The notes under the pieces were generated by a model. The model saw nothing but the letters and a program-made list of their open reading frames with translations. It was not told the origin of the DNA and ran no database searches. A stretch of 64,000 bases of DNA from Labilibaculum sp. DW002 (GTDB lineage: Bacteria; Bacteroidota; Bacteroidia; Bacteroidales; Marinifilaceae). Of this stretch, positions 1-8,939 are shown one piece after another (position 1 is the first letter of the stretch; each line of letters begins with the position of its first letter). The translations under genes and the position numbers were made by a program. The stretch is from the NCBI RefSeq assembly GCF_029029525.1, contig NZ_JAKJSC010000004.1:1-64000 (forward strand), in the 5' to 3' direction.

Positions 1-2685
1 GGCTGGTTCCAGATTGATGAAAACTCAGGAGTAGTAAGCGTAAAAGGCAACATCGATTACGACTCTGCTGATCTAACAGATCACAAGGCAACCGTTTCGG
101 TTAAAGCAACCAGTACAGATTTATCACATACCAGCAAATATTTTGAGATTGTAATCACTGAAGCTGATGGCACAACGCCAGGCGGAGGAGATACAGATAA
201 TGCAATTACGAAAATTACAGATAATGATCCTGCAAGCAATGAAATAAGCGAGAATGCTAAGAATGGCGATGAAGTAGGAATTACCGCCTTGGCTATTGAT
301 CCTGATGCGGATTTGGTAAGCTATACTTTAATTGATGATGCAGAAGGACGATTTACAATTGATGCGAGTACAGGAATTATCACAGTAGCTGATGAAACTA
401 AGTTGGATTACGAGCAGTGGACTTCCCATAGTGTAGAAGTAAAAGCTTTAAGTACTGATGGAAGTTTTGTAACTAAGGTATTTGAAATAGCAGTTATAGA
501 TGGAGATGGTTCGAATCCAGGCGAAGGAGATACTGATAATGCGGTTCAAAATTTACTAGATATCAATGCAAATGATAATTTTATTTACGAACATACGATT
601 GAAGGTTATTTAGTGGGAATTACTGCAAATGCAACAGATTCAGATGGAGATAAGGTTATTTATAGCTTGAGTGATGATGCCAATGCTAGGTTTGCCATTG
701 ATGAAACATCGGGTGTTGTGAGCGTTAATAACACCGCTTTAATTGATTACGAAAAATGGACTAGCCATACGATAACAATTAAAGCAACTAGCTACGATAA
801 TTCAATAATTGAAGGTGATTTTGTAATTGATGTTTTGCCTGTAAACGATGCACCAACTTTTGTAATGGATACTTTATTGCAAGTGAAAGAAGATGCTGGA
901 TTTAAATTCAAAAAAGGATGGGCTAAAGACATTAAAAAAGGTCCGGCAAGTGAGCGCAATCAGAAAATCGAGTTTACTCTTACAAATGATAGGGAGGATT
1001 TATTTAGCAAGCAACCTAAAATTGAAAAAGATGGAAATTTAAGTTTCCAACCTGCAAAAGATGTACATGGTATTGCGACTATCAATGTTGTTTTGAAGGA
1101 TGATGGAGGGACTTCTGAAGGAGGAACGGATTCTAGTGATAAGAAGAGCTTTAAAATAGAGATTCTAGATATTAATGATGCTCCAAGCTTTACAAAAGGA
1201 GCAAACATTGAATTAGGAGAAGATGCAGGAGAGCAGAAATTCAATAATTGGGCTTCAGATATTAATGTTGGTCCAGATAATGAAGGATATCAAACATGGG
1301 AATTTAAAATAGAGAATTCCAATACTGAGCTGTTTAGTAAGCAACCAGTTATTGATTCGGAAGGTAATTTAAGTTTTACCATTGCGGATGAAAAGAGCGG
1401 GCTTGCAGATCTTGTAGTTGTAATGAAAGATGATGGTGGCCTAGCAAATGGAGGTATTGATATTAGTATTAAGCAACGATTTACAATTAATGTTGCTGAT
1501 TTTAATGATATGCCAATCGCAAATCCAGATGAATATAGCTTGAAAGAAGGAGAGACTTTAAGCGTGAATGGTGAAGGTGTTTTAGTGAACGATTCGGATA
1601 TCGACAGTGATCATTTAAAAGCCATTTTAAAAGAAGGTGTAATGCACGGAGAATTAAGTCTGGAAGAGGATGGATCATTTGTTTATAAGCATGACGGAAG
1701 TGAAACAACATTCGATCAGTTTACTTACACAGTAAATGATGGTGATAAGGATGGAAACACTGTGTTTGTTGCTCTTGTTATAACAGCAGTTAACGATGCG
1801 CCTTTGGCACAAGATGATTATGCTGTTGTTAATGAAGATGAAGTCTTGCGTGGAACAAACTTGTTGGAAAATGATAGCGATATCGATTCGGATGTATTAG
1901 AAATAAACACAACTGCAATTGTCGATGTTGCTCACGGAGAATTGACCATAAACGAGGATGGGACTTACATTTATACTCCAGAAGCTAATTACTTTGGTGA
2001 AGATTCTTTCCAGTATGAAATTAGCGATTTGGGTAGTCCTGTTCAGACAGCTACGGCAACTGTTCATTTAATGGTTAATCAAGTGAAAGATGCGCCTTTA
2101 GCCTACAACAAGTCAATAACAGTATTTGAAGGCACGCAAAACAACTTATTGGAAATTGTTGAGCCGTTTGATCCTGATGGAGATGATTTGACTGTTCATA
2201 TTTTACACATTCCTAAGTTTGGAGAAATTGCAATTAACGGACATGCAGTTCAAGTAGGAGAAACAATCAGTATTGAGGATCTAAAACTCTTGGTTTACAA
2301 TACGAAAGTAAATTTTGTAGGCGATGTATATTTCGAGTATCAGGTATCAGATATTGATAACGCTATGGCTGTAGCGAGGGTTAATATTGAAGTTGTTCCT
2401 GAAGATGTATTTATTCCTCAAACATTTACTCCAAATGGAGATGATGAAAATGAAACTTTCACGATTGTAGGAATCGAGGATTATCCAAATAATAAAATTG
2501 AAATATTTAATCGATGGGGAAATACGGTTTACACGAAGAAACGCTACGACAATTCGTGGGATGGTTTTGGAAATGTAAAAGGTCGATTGACGAAGAGTAA
2601 ATTGCCTTCTGGAACTTACTATTATGTGCTAAGTTTAGGCGATGGTAAAAAGCCAGTTATGGGATATATTTACATGATGTATTAG
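1..2685 (+). CDS. Giant cadherin/VCBS-repeat surface protein, C-terminal 894 residues (5' truncated by window)
   Basis: The frame is open from base 1, so the true start lies before the window. The visible part is a chain of extracellular beta-sandwich repeats. First come cadherin-like units with 'FTIDASTGIITV'-type strands, joined by Gly/Asp-rich linkers ('GDTDNA') . Next are two related units beginning 'NDAPTF' and 'NDAPSF' with 'KDDGG' turns. Then come VCBS-like units with 'VLVNDSDIDSD' and 'NLLENDSDIDSD'. The last 90 or so residues ('PQTFTPNGDDENETF' through 'IEIFNRWGN' to 'GYIYMMY') form a gliding-motility-associated, type B T9SS sorting domain. This shows directly that the product is a T9SS cargo. 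Asp-rich turns suggest calcium-stiffened stalks. Adhesion is inferred from the architecture; no ligand can be named. A strong bidirectional terminator follows. Confidence 0.9.
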   Translation, partial: GWFQIDENSGVVSVKGNIDYDSADLTDHKATVSVKATSTDLSHTSKYFEIVITEADGTTPGGGDTDNAITKITDNDPASNEISENAKNGDEVGITALAIDPDADLVSYTLIDDAEGRFTIDASTGIITVADETKLDYEQWTSHSVEVKALSTDGSFVTKVFEIAVIDGDGSNPGEGDTDNAVQNLLDINANDNFIYEHTIEGYLVGITANATDSDGDKVIYSLSDDANARFAIDETSGVVSVNNTALIDYEKWTSHTITIKATSYDNSIIEGDFVIDVLPVNDAPTFVMDTLLQVKEDAGFKFKKGWAKDIKKGPASERNQKIEFTLTNDREDLFSKQPKIEKDGNLSFQPAKDVHGIATINVVLKDDGGTSEGGTDSSDKKSFKIEILDINDAPSFTKGANIELGEDAGEQKFNNWASDINVGPDNEGYQTWEFKIENSNTELFSKQPVIDSEGNLSFTIADEKSGLADLVVVMKDDGGLANGGIDISIKQRFTINVADFNDMPIANPDEYSLKEGETLSVNGEGVLVNDSDIDSDHLKAILKEGVMHGELSLEEDGSFVYKHDGSETTFDQFTYTVNDGDKDGNTVFVALVITAVNDAPLAQDDYAVVNEDEVLRGTNLLENDSDIDSDVLEINTTAIVDVAHGELTINEDGTYIYTPEANYFGEDSFQYEISDLGSPVQTATATVHLMVNQVKDAPLAYNKSITVFEGTQNNLLEIVEPFDPDGDDLTVHILHIPKFGEIAINGHAVQVGETISIEDLKLLVYNTKVNFVGDVYFEYQVSDIDNAMAVARVNIEVVPEDVFIPQTFTPNGDDENETFTIVGIEDYPNNKIEIFNRWGNTVYTKKRYDNSWDGFGNVKGRLTKSKLPSGTYYYVLSLGDGKKPVMGYIYMMY

Positions 2686-2711
2686 ATTATACTTTAAACC
2701 AACCATAAAGC

Positions 2712-2748
2712 AAAAGCGGCTGAATTTTATAATTCAGCCGCTTTTTTT
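2712..2748. terminator. Bidirectional rho-independent terminator
   Basis: A perfect 14-15 bp stem (arms at 2712-2726 and 2731-2745, TTAT loop) is flanked by A and T runs on the two sides. It serves both the surface-protein gene and the convergent esterase gene. Confidence 0.92.
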
Positions 2749-3433
2749 ATTTCTTTTGATGTTTTAAAAACCATTCGTACAATTCTGGATTGTTGTAGGT
2801 TTCTGTCCATGAATTGTGAAATGCCTCAGGGTAGATTGTGAATTTTACTTTGCTGCCCAATTTCTTTAGGCTATTCACCATTTCTTCTGATCGGACTAGA
2901 GGAACTACATCATCTTTAGCTCCGTGAAATACCCAAATAGGCATCTCTTTTATCGCCTCTACTTTGCTTGGATCTCCACCACCACAAATAGGAGCTGCCG
3001 CAGCAAAAAGATCTGGCTTTGCAATTATCGAAGCCCAGGTTCCAAAACCGCCCATGCTCAAACCAGTAAGGTAAATTCGGCTTTTATCAACCGGATATTT
3101 AGTCATGATTTCCTCATAAAAGGGAAGCAGCAAATCCTCATTCCAGTAAACTGTATCAGGACACTGCGGAGAAATGCAAATAAATGGAAAATCTGTTTTT
3201 TGATCTAAAAAAGAGGGCGGTCCATGAACTTTAAGTTTGTTTAAATCGGCTCCTCGTTCTCCCATGCCGTGTAAAAATATCAGTAAGGGGAGTTTTTCTG
3301 ATTTTTCTTTTACACTCGGAATGTATTCAAGGTAGTGAACACCCGATTTGGATTGTTTCTCAGTTTGTTGTGCATTCATACAATTGCATGATAAGAGTAA
3401 GACGAAGGTGATAAGAAGTGGATATTTAACCAT
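2747..3433 (-). CDS. Secreted alpha/beta-hydrolase, esterase or peptidase of the prolyl-oligopeptidase/phospholipase-carboxylesterase type
   Basis: This 228-aa protein starts with a signal peptide ending in a lipobox-like 'LLLSC' (Cys16), so it is probably a lipoprotein of the cell envelope. The alpha/beta-hydrolase core is complete. The oxyanion region is 'FLHGMGERG', the nucleophile elbow is 'GLSMGGFG' (GxSxG), the acid is in 'HGAKDDVVP' and the catalytic His is in 'EAFHNSW'. This pattern fits predicted peptidases/esterases of the dienelactone-hydrolase-like group (COG4099 style). The substrate is unknown. It stands alone, convergent with the preceding surface-protein gene and divergent from the nucleoid-protein gene. 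Confidence 0.85.
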   Translation of the reverse strand: MVKYPLLITFVLLLSCNCMNAQQTEKQSKSGVHYLEYIPSVKEKSEKLPLLIFLHGMGERGADLNKLKVHGPPSFLDQKTDFPFICISPQCPDTVYWNEDLLLPFYEEIMTKYPVDKSRIYLTGLSMGGFGTWASIIAKPDLFAAAAPICGGGDPSKVEAIKEMPIWVFHGAKDDVVPLVRSEEMVNSLKKLGSKVKFTIYPEAFHNSWTETYNNPELYEWFLKHQKK

Positions 3434-3543
3434 TATTTGAAGTTTGATTTAGATAAATCTACAGAATGTAAATGATAAGTGAAAAAGGAATTATAATTTA
3501 ATGAAAGTCTGTATCTTTATCGCCAGATTTAAAAAAGAAGAAC

Positions 3544-4590
3544 ATGTTCAATTTCGAAGATATTAATTTGGACCGTATTGTGGTTCACAATGTAGGAAAT
3601 AAGCACCTTGAAGAAGAATTAAAGCTATCAAAGTCGGAAATCTTGATGGAAGACGATGATGTGAAAGATGTCTTGTTAAAGTACTTTCTAACAGCTTTTA
3701 ACAAAGAGGAGTTTTATAATTTTCAGCATGAAACTGACTTGGATATGAACGAGGTGTTCTGTTACGCATCTGAATATTTCGAAGAAAATGTGTCTTTTTA
3801 CGATCAGTCGACAAATATTGCTGTTCATTTGTACGAAAAATCAAATCATCCGAACATTAAAGGGGGAGAGTTTTACTTGGTAGGATTTTCTAATTGTGTT
3901 GTTGATGGAGAGGTATGCGATGCATTGGGAATATTTAAATCAGAAAATAAAGACACTTTTTTAAAAGTATATCAAAAGCAGGAAAACTTTGAGTTGGGTT
4001 GCGAAAATGGTATCAACATTAAGAAATTAGACAAAGGCTGTTTGATTTTTAACTCAGAAAAGGAAAAAGGCTTTAAAGTTTGTATTGTGGATAAAACCAA
4101 TGCGAATAAAGAGGCTTTGTACTGGAAAGAGGACTTTTTGAATTTGACTCTTCGCGAGGATAATTTCTATCATACGCAAAACTATTTGGATATGTGTAAG
4201 GGATTTATTGGTGAAGTTTACAACGATGAGAATGAAGTTGCAAAGGCCGATCAGATTGATTTAATGAATAAATCGATTAATTTCTTTAAGGATAAAAAGC
4301 AATTTAACGAAGACTTGTTTAAAGAAGAAGTGATTGAACAACCAGAGGTGGCAACAGCTTTCGATGAGTACAAAGATTATTATCAGTCAGAACAGGGAAC
4401 GACTGTAAATCCAGATTTTACCATTAATAATGATGCCGTAAAAGGAGAACAAAAACATTTTAAGCACATTTTAAAACTCGATAAGAATTTTCATGTTTAC
4501 ATTCACGGACAAAGAAAATTTATTGAAAAAGGATACGATGCAGCTCGTGATTTAAGTTATTACAAGTTGTTCTTTAAAGAAGAAAATTAG
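3544..4590 (+). CDS. Nucleoid-associated protein, NdpA/YejK family (PF04245)
   Basis: The 348-aa product matches the 37-kDa nucleoid-associated protein family as found in Bacteroidota. Supporting features are the start 'INLDRIVVHNVGNK', the central 'SNCVVDGEVCDALGIFK' segment and the 'CKGFIGEVY' helix followed by 'KADQIDLMNKSINFFK'. In Enterobacteria the family binds the nucleoid; its precise role is unclear. No signal peptide is present, so it is cytoplasmic. A near-consensus -7 box (TATCTTTA, 3512-3519) lies about 25 bases before the ATG. It is transcribed alone and ends at a bidirectional terminator. Confidence 0.82.
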   Translation: MFNFEDINLDRIVVHNVGNKHLEEELKLSKSEILMEDDDVKDVLLKYFLTAFNKEEFYNFQHETDLDMNEVFCYASEYFEENVSFYDQSTNIAVHLYEKSNHPNIKGGEFYLVGFSNCVVDGEVCDALGIFKSENKDTFLKVYQKQENFELGCENGINIKKLDKGCLIFNSEKEKGFKVCIVDKTNANKEALYWKEDFLNLTLREDNFYHTQNYLDMCKGFIGEVYNDENEVAKADQIDLMNKSINFFKDKKQFNEDLFKEEVIEQPEVATAFDEYKDYYQSEQGTTVNPDFTINNDAVKGEQKHFKHILKLDKNFHVYIHGQRKFIEKGYDAARDLSYYKLFFKEEN

Positions 4591-4637
4591 AATGACCAGA
4601 CAGCGTTTTTTTTAACCTGTCAGCGTCTATAATAAAT

Positions 4638-4676
4638 AAAAGAAGCTTTCTCAAAATCAGAAAGCTTCTTTTATTT
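4638..4676. terminator. Bidirectional rho-independent terminator
   Basis: A perfect 14-bp stem (4638-4651 with 4659-4672) around a 7-base loop has an A-rich left flank and T-rich right flank. It lies between convergent genes and overlaps the last bases of the minus-strand transglutaminase-like gene. Confidence 0.9.
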
Positions 4677-5651
4677 TATACTGATTTTGTATCCCAATAC
4701 CGCTTCATTATTAAAGTAAATGATCAACTCATCTTTTCCTCGTAAATTGGTTGGAACCTCAAATGTGACTTTTTCTTTTTTGCGAATCGGCTTTACCAAC
4801 TGACCGAATTTGTCTTTTTTAAAGTGATAAGCGATTTGAATTTCTTTGGGAATATTGCTAAATATGAATTGAATGTCACTTCCTTTTTTTATGGAGAGTA
4901 AACCTTTATTAGGCATGTTGATTTTGTAATTTTTTCCAATAAAATGATTAAAAACAGTAGGCTGTTGTGCGAATTGTTCTTTGCTGAATTCACCTTTTAG
5001 AAGCAACCATTTCTTGTCATCGGGATAGTGTTTCATAGCAAATTCTTTTGGATCACTTGCAAAATATCCAGGTGTATATTCCTTAATAAACTGCATTTTT
5101 GCATAGTCAACAGAGCCTGCAGCCCAAGTAATATCTACCAATTGCCATGTTCCATTTATTTTTACTGCATTCCAAGCATGATTAGAAGGCAATTGGCTAT
5201 TTCCAACCTCCGAAACGAATCGCTTTGCTATGCCAGGAACAATAACACATTCAATATTCATCAAACTGCAAATCTCTTGATAGAGTGTAGCATATCCTTC
5301 GCAAAGTGCTTTTTTACCACGGATGGTTTTCTGTGCAAGCTCTCTTCTAAATTTTTCTTTTTGTGCTTTTAAGTCAGCTTCAGTGGTGTACGAAAAACGA
5401 ACCTTTTGCACTTTATTAATTCCTTTTGTTTTGTAAGCAATATTTTGGGCAATCCATGCAAAAGCAGCCTTAGCTCTTTCTTCTTCTCCAGAAAAATCAG
5501 TCTTGATCCGATTTGCTAAATCCTCATAAGAGGCAAAGCGAGTAGGGTAATTGGCAATTTTATTATCAAACGAACTTTGAGAAAATCCACTTAAAGTACA
5601 GAGCGTTAATAAAACCACTCCAACAAAACGATATGCAAAACCTTTTTTCAT
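4671..5651 (-). CDS. Secreted transglutaminase-like (papain-fold) protein
   Basis: The 326-aa protein has an N-terminal signal peptide (residues 1-24, ending 'SGFSQS'). The transglutaminase-like core spans about residues 60-180 and carries a Cys-His-Asp triad: Cys117 in 'KKALCEGYATLY', His158 in 'SNHAWNAVKING' and Asp173 in 'WQLVDITWAAG'. The C-terminal 130 residues look like a beta-rich accessory domain. Bacterial members of this group, like eukaryotic Cyk3-type proteins, are usually proteases or inactive binders rather than cross-linkers, so the reaction cannot be assigned. The intact triad suggests activity. It is a single-gene transcript convergent with the nucleoid-protein gene. Confidence 0.85.
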   Translation of the reverse strand: MKKGFAYRFVGVVLLTLCTLSGFSQSSFDNKIANYPTRFASYEDLANRIKTDFSGEEERAKAAFAWIAQNIAYKTKGINKVQKVRFSYTTEADLKAQKEKFRRELAQKTIRGKKALCEGYATLYQEICSLMNIECVIVPGIAKRFVSEVGNSQLPSNHAWNAVKINGTWQLVDITWAAGSVDYAKMQFIKEYTPGYFASDPKEFAMKHYPDDKKWLLLKGEFSKEQFAQQPTVFNHFIGKNYKINMPNKGLLSIKKGSDIQFIFSNIPKEIQIAYHFKKDKFGQLVKPIRKKEKVTFEVPTNLRGKDELIIYFNNEAVLGYKISIK

Positions 5652-5808
5652 TTATCAATCTATTTCAAGCTTTAAAATAAGCAGTTAGAATGGGAAACGC
5701 AATTTCAGTGCCATTATTCTGCTTATTACTCTAAAATGCTCATTTCTTATTATAGATAGTTTTTCTCTGTGGTAATGTTTTTTATTTGTCCTCAAGTCGG
5801 GCAGACTT

Positions 5809-5835
5809 TCACTTTTCCATTGATGAAAAGTAAAC
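5809..5835. repeat. Imperfect hairpin repeat, copy 1
   Basis: ACTTTTC (5812-5818) pairs with GAAAAGT (5826-5832) across the 7-base loop CATTGAT, with partial pairing beyond. It shares its core with the hairpin at 6348-6378 about 540 bp away. Confidence 0.5.
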
Positions 5836-6347
5836 AAAAATCTAGGATAGAGCCCTCAGTGACCCATCACGGCTTAATGATGAAAAGAAATAATGGTTCC
5901 GCTCGTACCTCCCTCCACAGAATTTCTTTTTCGTCATCATTTTCTCCTATGGGTTCGCCACTTGCGTTGCTCATTCCATCTGTGTTCGATGGATAGTGGG
6001 TTTATATTTCTCTATTTAATATTTTGTTCTTTGTTTTATATTATTTGTTTGGTTTTTATTTAAAATGTTTTTCGTGCTGAATATAATTTTTCTTGGTAGT
6101 AGTTTTTTCTCTATGAAACTCTGTGCTCTCGGTGGTAATTTCTTTATTTTTAAAACACTCCTTTGTCCTTTGGACATCTCCTCTTAAAGGGAGAATGGTT
6201 CGCCACGGTTTGTTAAATGGTATTTGTTTTAAAAAGTTTTTGTTTTGAGAAGCATTTTTTTTGAGCGTGAATTGTCAGCCTTCCGTATGGCGTGCTAATT
6301 GGTTAGAACAATGATTTGAAAAGGATCAGGCTGACTTGATTCTTTTG

Positions 6348-6378
6348 TTTACTTTTCTCATTTAAGGAGAAAAGTAAA
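6348..6378. repeat. Perfect hairpin repeat, copy 2
   Basis: A perfect 12-bp inverted repeat, TTTACTTTTCTC (6348-6359) and GAGAAAAGTAAA (6367-6378), surrounds a 7-base loop. It has no T tail that would mark a terminator for a nearby gene, so a dispersed palindromic element is the more likely reading. Confidence 0.55.
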
Positions 6379-6494
6379 AGTCTTACAGCTTGAGTAAAAA
6401 GAAAAAATAAGGAATAAATGTTTTTGTCTCATATTTGTGTATTAAAACAAACAAGAAGCTAAAAACAATGGTCAGCTTACGAAAGTTTAGCGCA

Positions 6495-6537
6495 TAAAAA
6501 AGACCCACGCTCACGGAAGCTTGAGTATGGGCCTTTC
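6495..6537 (-). terminator. Terminator of the M14 carboxypeptidase gene
   Basis: Read on the minus strand, the arms (6522-6536 and 6499-6513) form a stem with two wobble pairs around an 8-base loop. A run of T follows (the A run at 6495-6501 on the plus strand). It lies about 30 bases after the stop codon. Confidence 0.75.
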
Positions 6538-6567
6538 GAGTAATATACTTACGTATATATTCTGTTT

Positions 6568-7695
6568 TTATCTTAAATTATCTACCACGCTATAAATTGG
6601 TTGTAAAACTGATTCTCCAAATAAAATACTTCGTTCCGGAGACCATCCAAATTCAGGATCTGGTAGATCATTATTATCCTTAAATGGCATTTCAACGGTC
6701 AAAGATAAACATTTATATCGTTCCCCAATATGTTTTGAACAGATTGCAAGGTTGGCCTTACCAGGTTCGTTCTTTGGGTAACCATGAGTGTCTTGGAAAT
6801 CAGGACAAGAGGCCTTCCACGATTCGGTGAAATTTTCTAAAAGATTTTTTAATCTCTCATCAAAAGAAGGAATTCCTTCAATGCTTGAAATAAAGTTATA
6901 AGGTAAATCTTCATCACCATGAATGTCGAGATTTAAGTCACAACCAACTTGATCCATCATATTACGAACATGATAAACCTCAGGGCTATTTTCAATAGAA
7001 GGTTCTGCCCATTCTCTATTGTAATTAAACCCTTTGGTGTTCACACGTAAATTTCCGGCAATACTACCGTCAACATTTATATTAGGAACAATATAGAATA
7101 CCGCTTTGTTTAATAATGTTCTCGACACAGCGTCGTCTTCATCAAGAAGTTTACCAATGAAACCTTCCATAAACCATTCTGCCATTGATTCACCTGGATG
7201 CTGACGTGCAATGACCCAAACCTTTTTCTTTTCAGGAGCAGGCTCACCAACAATAAGCATGTCGATATCGCGACCTTGAATGGTTTCACCTATCGATACC
7301 AGTTCGCACTCTGGTGAAAGCTGCGCATTGTGTACCAAGTTAAGGTGCTGATCGTAGCTATAAGGTGCAAAATAAGCGTAGAATACTGAGTTGAATTCTG
7401 GAGTGTGCTCAATCACCAATTCTTTTCCATCGTAGCTACTAGGAACTCTAAACCAAGTTTCTTTATCGTAAGAAGCTACTGCAGAATAACCATTATATCC
7501 TTCAGGATAAGAAGCACCACTCGCATTGGTAATTCGCATTTTTACTGGTTCTTCCTGAGCGCCCATTAAACGAAAATAAAACCACTGAAAATGTTCCGAA
7601 TTGGTGTCGTTTGGTATGCTTAATTGTATGTCTTGAGGGTTGGTAGCATCAACAACTTTAATCTTACCACCATCAAAATTTGATGAAATATTCAT
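6568..7695 (-). CDS. Cytosolic-type M14 zinc carboxypeptidase
   Basis: The protein is 375 aa from the start chosen here ('MNISSNFDGG'). An N-terminal beta-sandwich precedes the M14 catalytic domain, as in cytosolic carboxypeptidases of the Nna1/AGBL group. Zinc ligands are visible in 'ARQHPGESMAEW' (HxxE) and the His of 'LDIHGDED'. The substrate-binding Asn-Arg is in 'NYNREW' and the catalytic Glu in 'LTVEMPF'. There is no signal peptide. An in-frame ATG at 7809 would add 38 residues, but a very good promoter (7723-7754) lies between the two ATGs, so the shorter start is preferred. The likely activity is removal of C-terminal residues from peptides; the substrate is unknown. Confidence 0.87.
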   Translation of the reverse strand: MNISSNFDGGKIKVVDATNPQDIQLSIPNDTNSEHFQWFYFRLMGAQEEPVKMRITNASGASYPEGYNGYSAVASYDKETWFRVPSSYDGKELVIEHTPEFNSVFYAYFAPYSYDQHLNLVHNAQLSPECELVSIGETIQGRDIDMLIVGEPAPEKKKVWVIARQHPGESMAEWFMEGFIGKLLDEDDAVSRTLLNKAVFYIVPNINVDGSIAGNLRVNTKGFNYNREWAEPSIENSPEVYHVRNMMDQVGCDLNLDIHGDEDLPYNFISSIEGIPSFDERLKNLLENFTESWKASCPDFQDTHGYPKNEPGKANLAICSKHIGERYKCLSLTVEMPFKDNNDLPDPEFGWSPERSILFGESVLQPIYSVVDNLR

Positions 7696-7722
7696 GTGTG
7701 TCTGTTTTTTTAGTGATTCATT

Positions 7723-7754
7723 CAAAGGTAGATTTTTAGAATTTCCTTGCCAAA
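7723..7754 (-). promoter_or_regulatory. Bacteroidota-type promoter of the M14 peptidase gene
   Basis: On the minus strand TTTG (7751-7754) lies 20 bases before TACCTTTG (7723-7730). This is an exact match to the TTTG-N19-21-TAnnTTTG pattern known for Bacteroidota. Transcription would start about 20 bases before the ATG at 7695, which rules against the upstream ATG. Confidence 0.7.
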
Positions 7755-7826
7755 GATTTCTATTACTTCTTGATGTTAATCTGCAATCTATTTTCGAAAA
7801 ATTAATCATCAGATATGATATTTTTT

Positions 7827-7834
7827 TACATTTG
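7827..7834 (+). promoter_or_regulatory. Probable -7 box of mltG
   Basis: TACATTTG matches the TAnnTTTG consensus exactly and lies 35 bases before the mltG ATG. No clear -33 TTG was found at the usual distance. Confidence 0.5.
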
Positions 7835-7868
7835 TAGAGTTGTTCGGTATTTATTTTAAATTAAACCA

Positions 7869-8939
7869 ATGATCAATTTATTTCGTCTGAAAGACAATCG
7901 TTCAAAAATGTGGAAAATCGTAATGATTGCTGTAATGCTTGTATTGGTAGTTACAGGATCGGTACTATTCAAATACTATCAAGACATTTTTTCAAGAAAT
8001 ATTGATTTAGGCGATGAAGAAATAACTTACCTATACATTCCTACAAATGCCAGTCAAGCTGATGTTATTAGCCTATTGAAAGAAAAAGGCTACCTGAAAA
8101 ATGCAGCCTCGCTAGAATGGGTTATGGAAAAGAAAAACTATGCCAAGCACATTCATTCTGGTCGATTTGAGATTAAAAATGGTATTTGCAATAACGAATT
8201 GGTCGATTTGTTGCGTTCAGGCATTCAATCACCTCTTAATCTTACTTTCAATAATACTCGTACGGTAGAAGATTTTGCAGGGAAAATAGCAAATCAAATA
8301 GAGGCCGATTCGCTTAGTATTTTAACTCTTTTAAAGGACCAATCTAAAATCAAGAAATACGGTTTCGAAACACATACCATTTTGGCCATGTTCATTCCAA
8401 ATACTTATCAGGTATACTGGAACATGAGTGCCGAAAAGTTTGCCGACAAAATGCATAAAGAGTATTCACGTTACTGGAATGCCGAACGTTTAAAAAAAGC
8501 TGAAAGTATTGGTTTATCTCCAATAGAAGTAAGTACACTGGCTTCAATTGTTGATGAGGAAACGATAAAGAATGATGAGAAGGCTAGAGTAGCTGGTGTT
8601 TATGTGAACAGATTGAAGCGAGGTATTAAGCTGGATGCTGACCCAACTTTAAAGTTTGCTTGGGGAGATTTTACAATGCGCCGTGTTTTAAATAAGCACA
8701 AGAAAATTAAATCGCCTTATAATACTTATAAATATGGCGGTTTACCTCCTGGCCCAATTCGTCAAGCTTCAATTTCGGGTTTAAACTCAGTATTGAATTG
8801 TGAAAATCACAAATACATTTATTTTTGTGCGAGTCCGGAATTTAATGGCTATCATATTTTCGCCAAATCACTTCGTGAGCACAACCAAAATGCACGAAAA
8901 TACCAAAGAGCATTAACCCAAAGGGGAATCATGAAATAG
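7869..8939 (+). CDS. mltG: Endolytic murein transglycosylase MltG
   Basis: The 356-aa inner-membrane protein has a short cytoplasmic N-terminus, one transmembrane helix (about residues 14-35) and a periplasmic YceG-like domain. The hallmark segments are present: 'LSPIEVSTLASIVDEET' (about 216-232), 'LDADPTLKFAWG' and 'SPYNTYKYGGLPPGPI'. MltG cleaves glycan strands next to the membrane and helps set strand length or end synthesis. The usual 'ASIVEKET/ASIVEEET' motif reads 'ASIVDEET' here, so the first acidic position is Asp229, followed by Glu230 and Glu231. It is a single-gene unit with no obvious terminator after the stop. Confidence 0.93.
   Translation: MINLFRLKDNRSKMWKIVMIAVMLVLVVTGSVLFKYYQDIFSRNIDLGDEEITYLYIPTNASQADVISLLKEKGYLKNAASLEWVMEKKNYAKHIHSGRFEIKNGICNNELVDLLRSGIQSPLNLTFNNTRTVEDFAGKIANQIEADSLSILTLLKDQSKIKKYGFETHTILAMFIPNTYQVYWNMSAEKFADKMHKEYSRYWNAERLKKAESIGLSPIEVSTLASIVDEETIKNDEKARVAGVYVNRLKRGIKLDADPTLKFAWGDFTMRRVLNKHKKIKSPYNTYKYGGLPPGPIRQASISGLNSVLNCENHKYIYFCASPEFNGYHIFAKSLREHNQNARKYQRALTQRGIMK

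Larger units (their letters stand above)
5652..6567. other. Gene-free interval of about 0.9 kb with repeat-like sequence
   Basis: No convincing gene was found. A 75-codon open frame (5769-5996, plus) has no recognisable protein features. The interval carries two hairpins with the same ACTTTTC/GAAAAGT core and 7-base loops (5809-5835, 6348-6378). It also has phrases such as 'tgtcctttggacatctcc' (6170-6187) and 'ctctgtgctctcggtggtaa' (6118-6137) that resemble dispersed non-coding repeats of Bacteroidota. That resemblance is from memory and was not searched. Its right end holds the terminator of the M14 peptidase gene. Confidence 0.6.

Noticed and set aside
5769-5996. 75-codon open frame in the gene-free interval
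   Set aside because: No family features, odd composition, and it spans a hairpin repeat; it looks like chance coding within repeat DNA.
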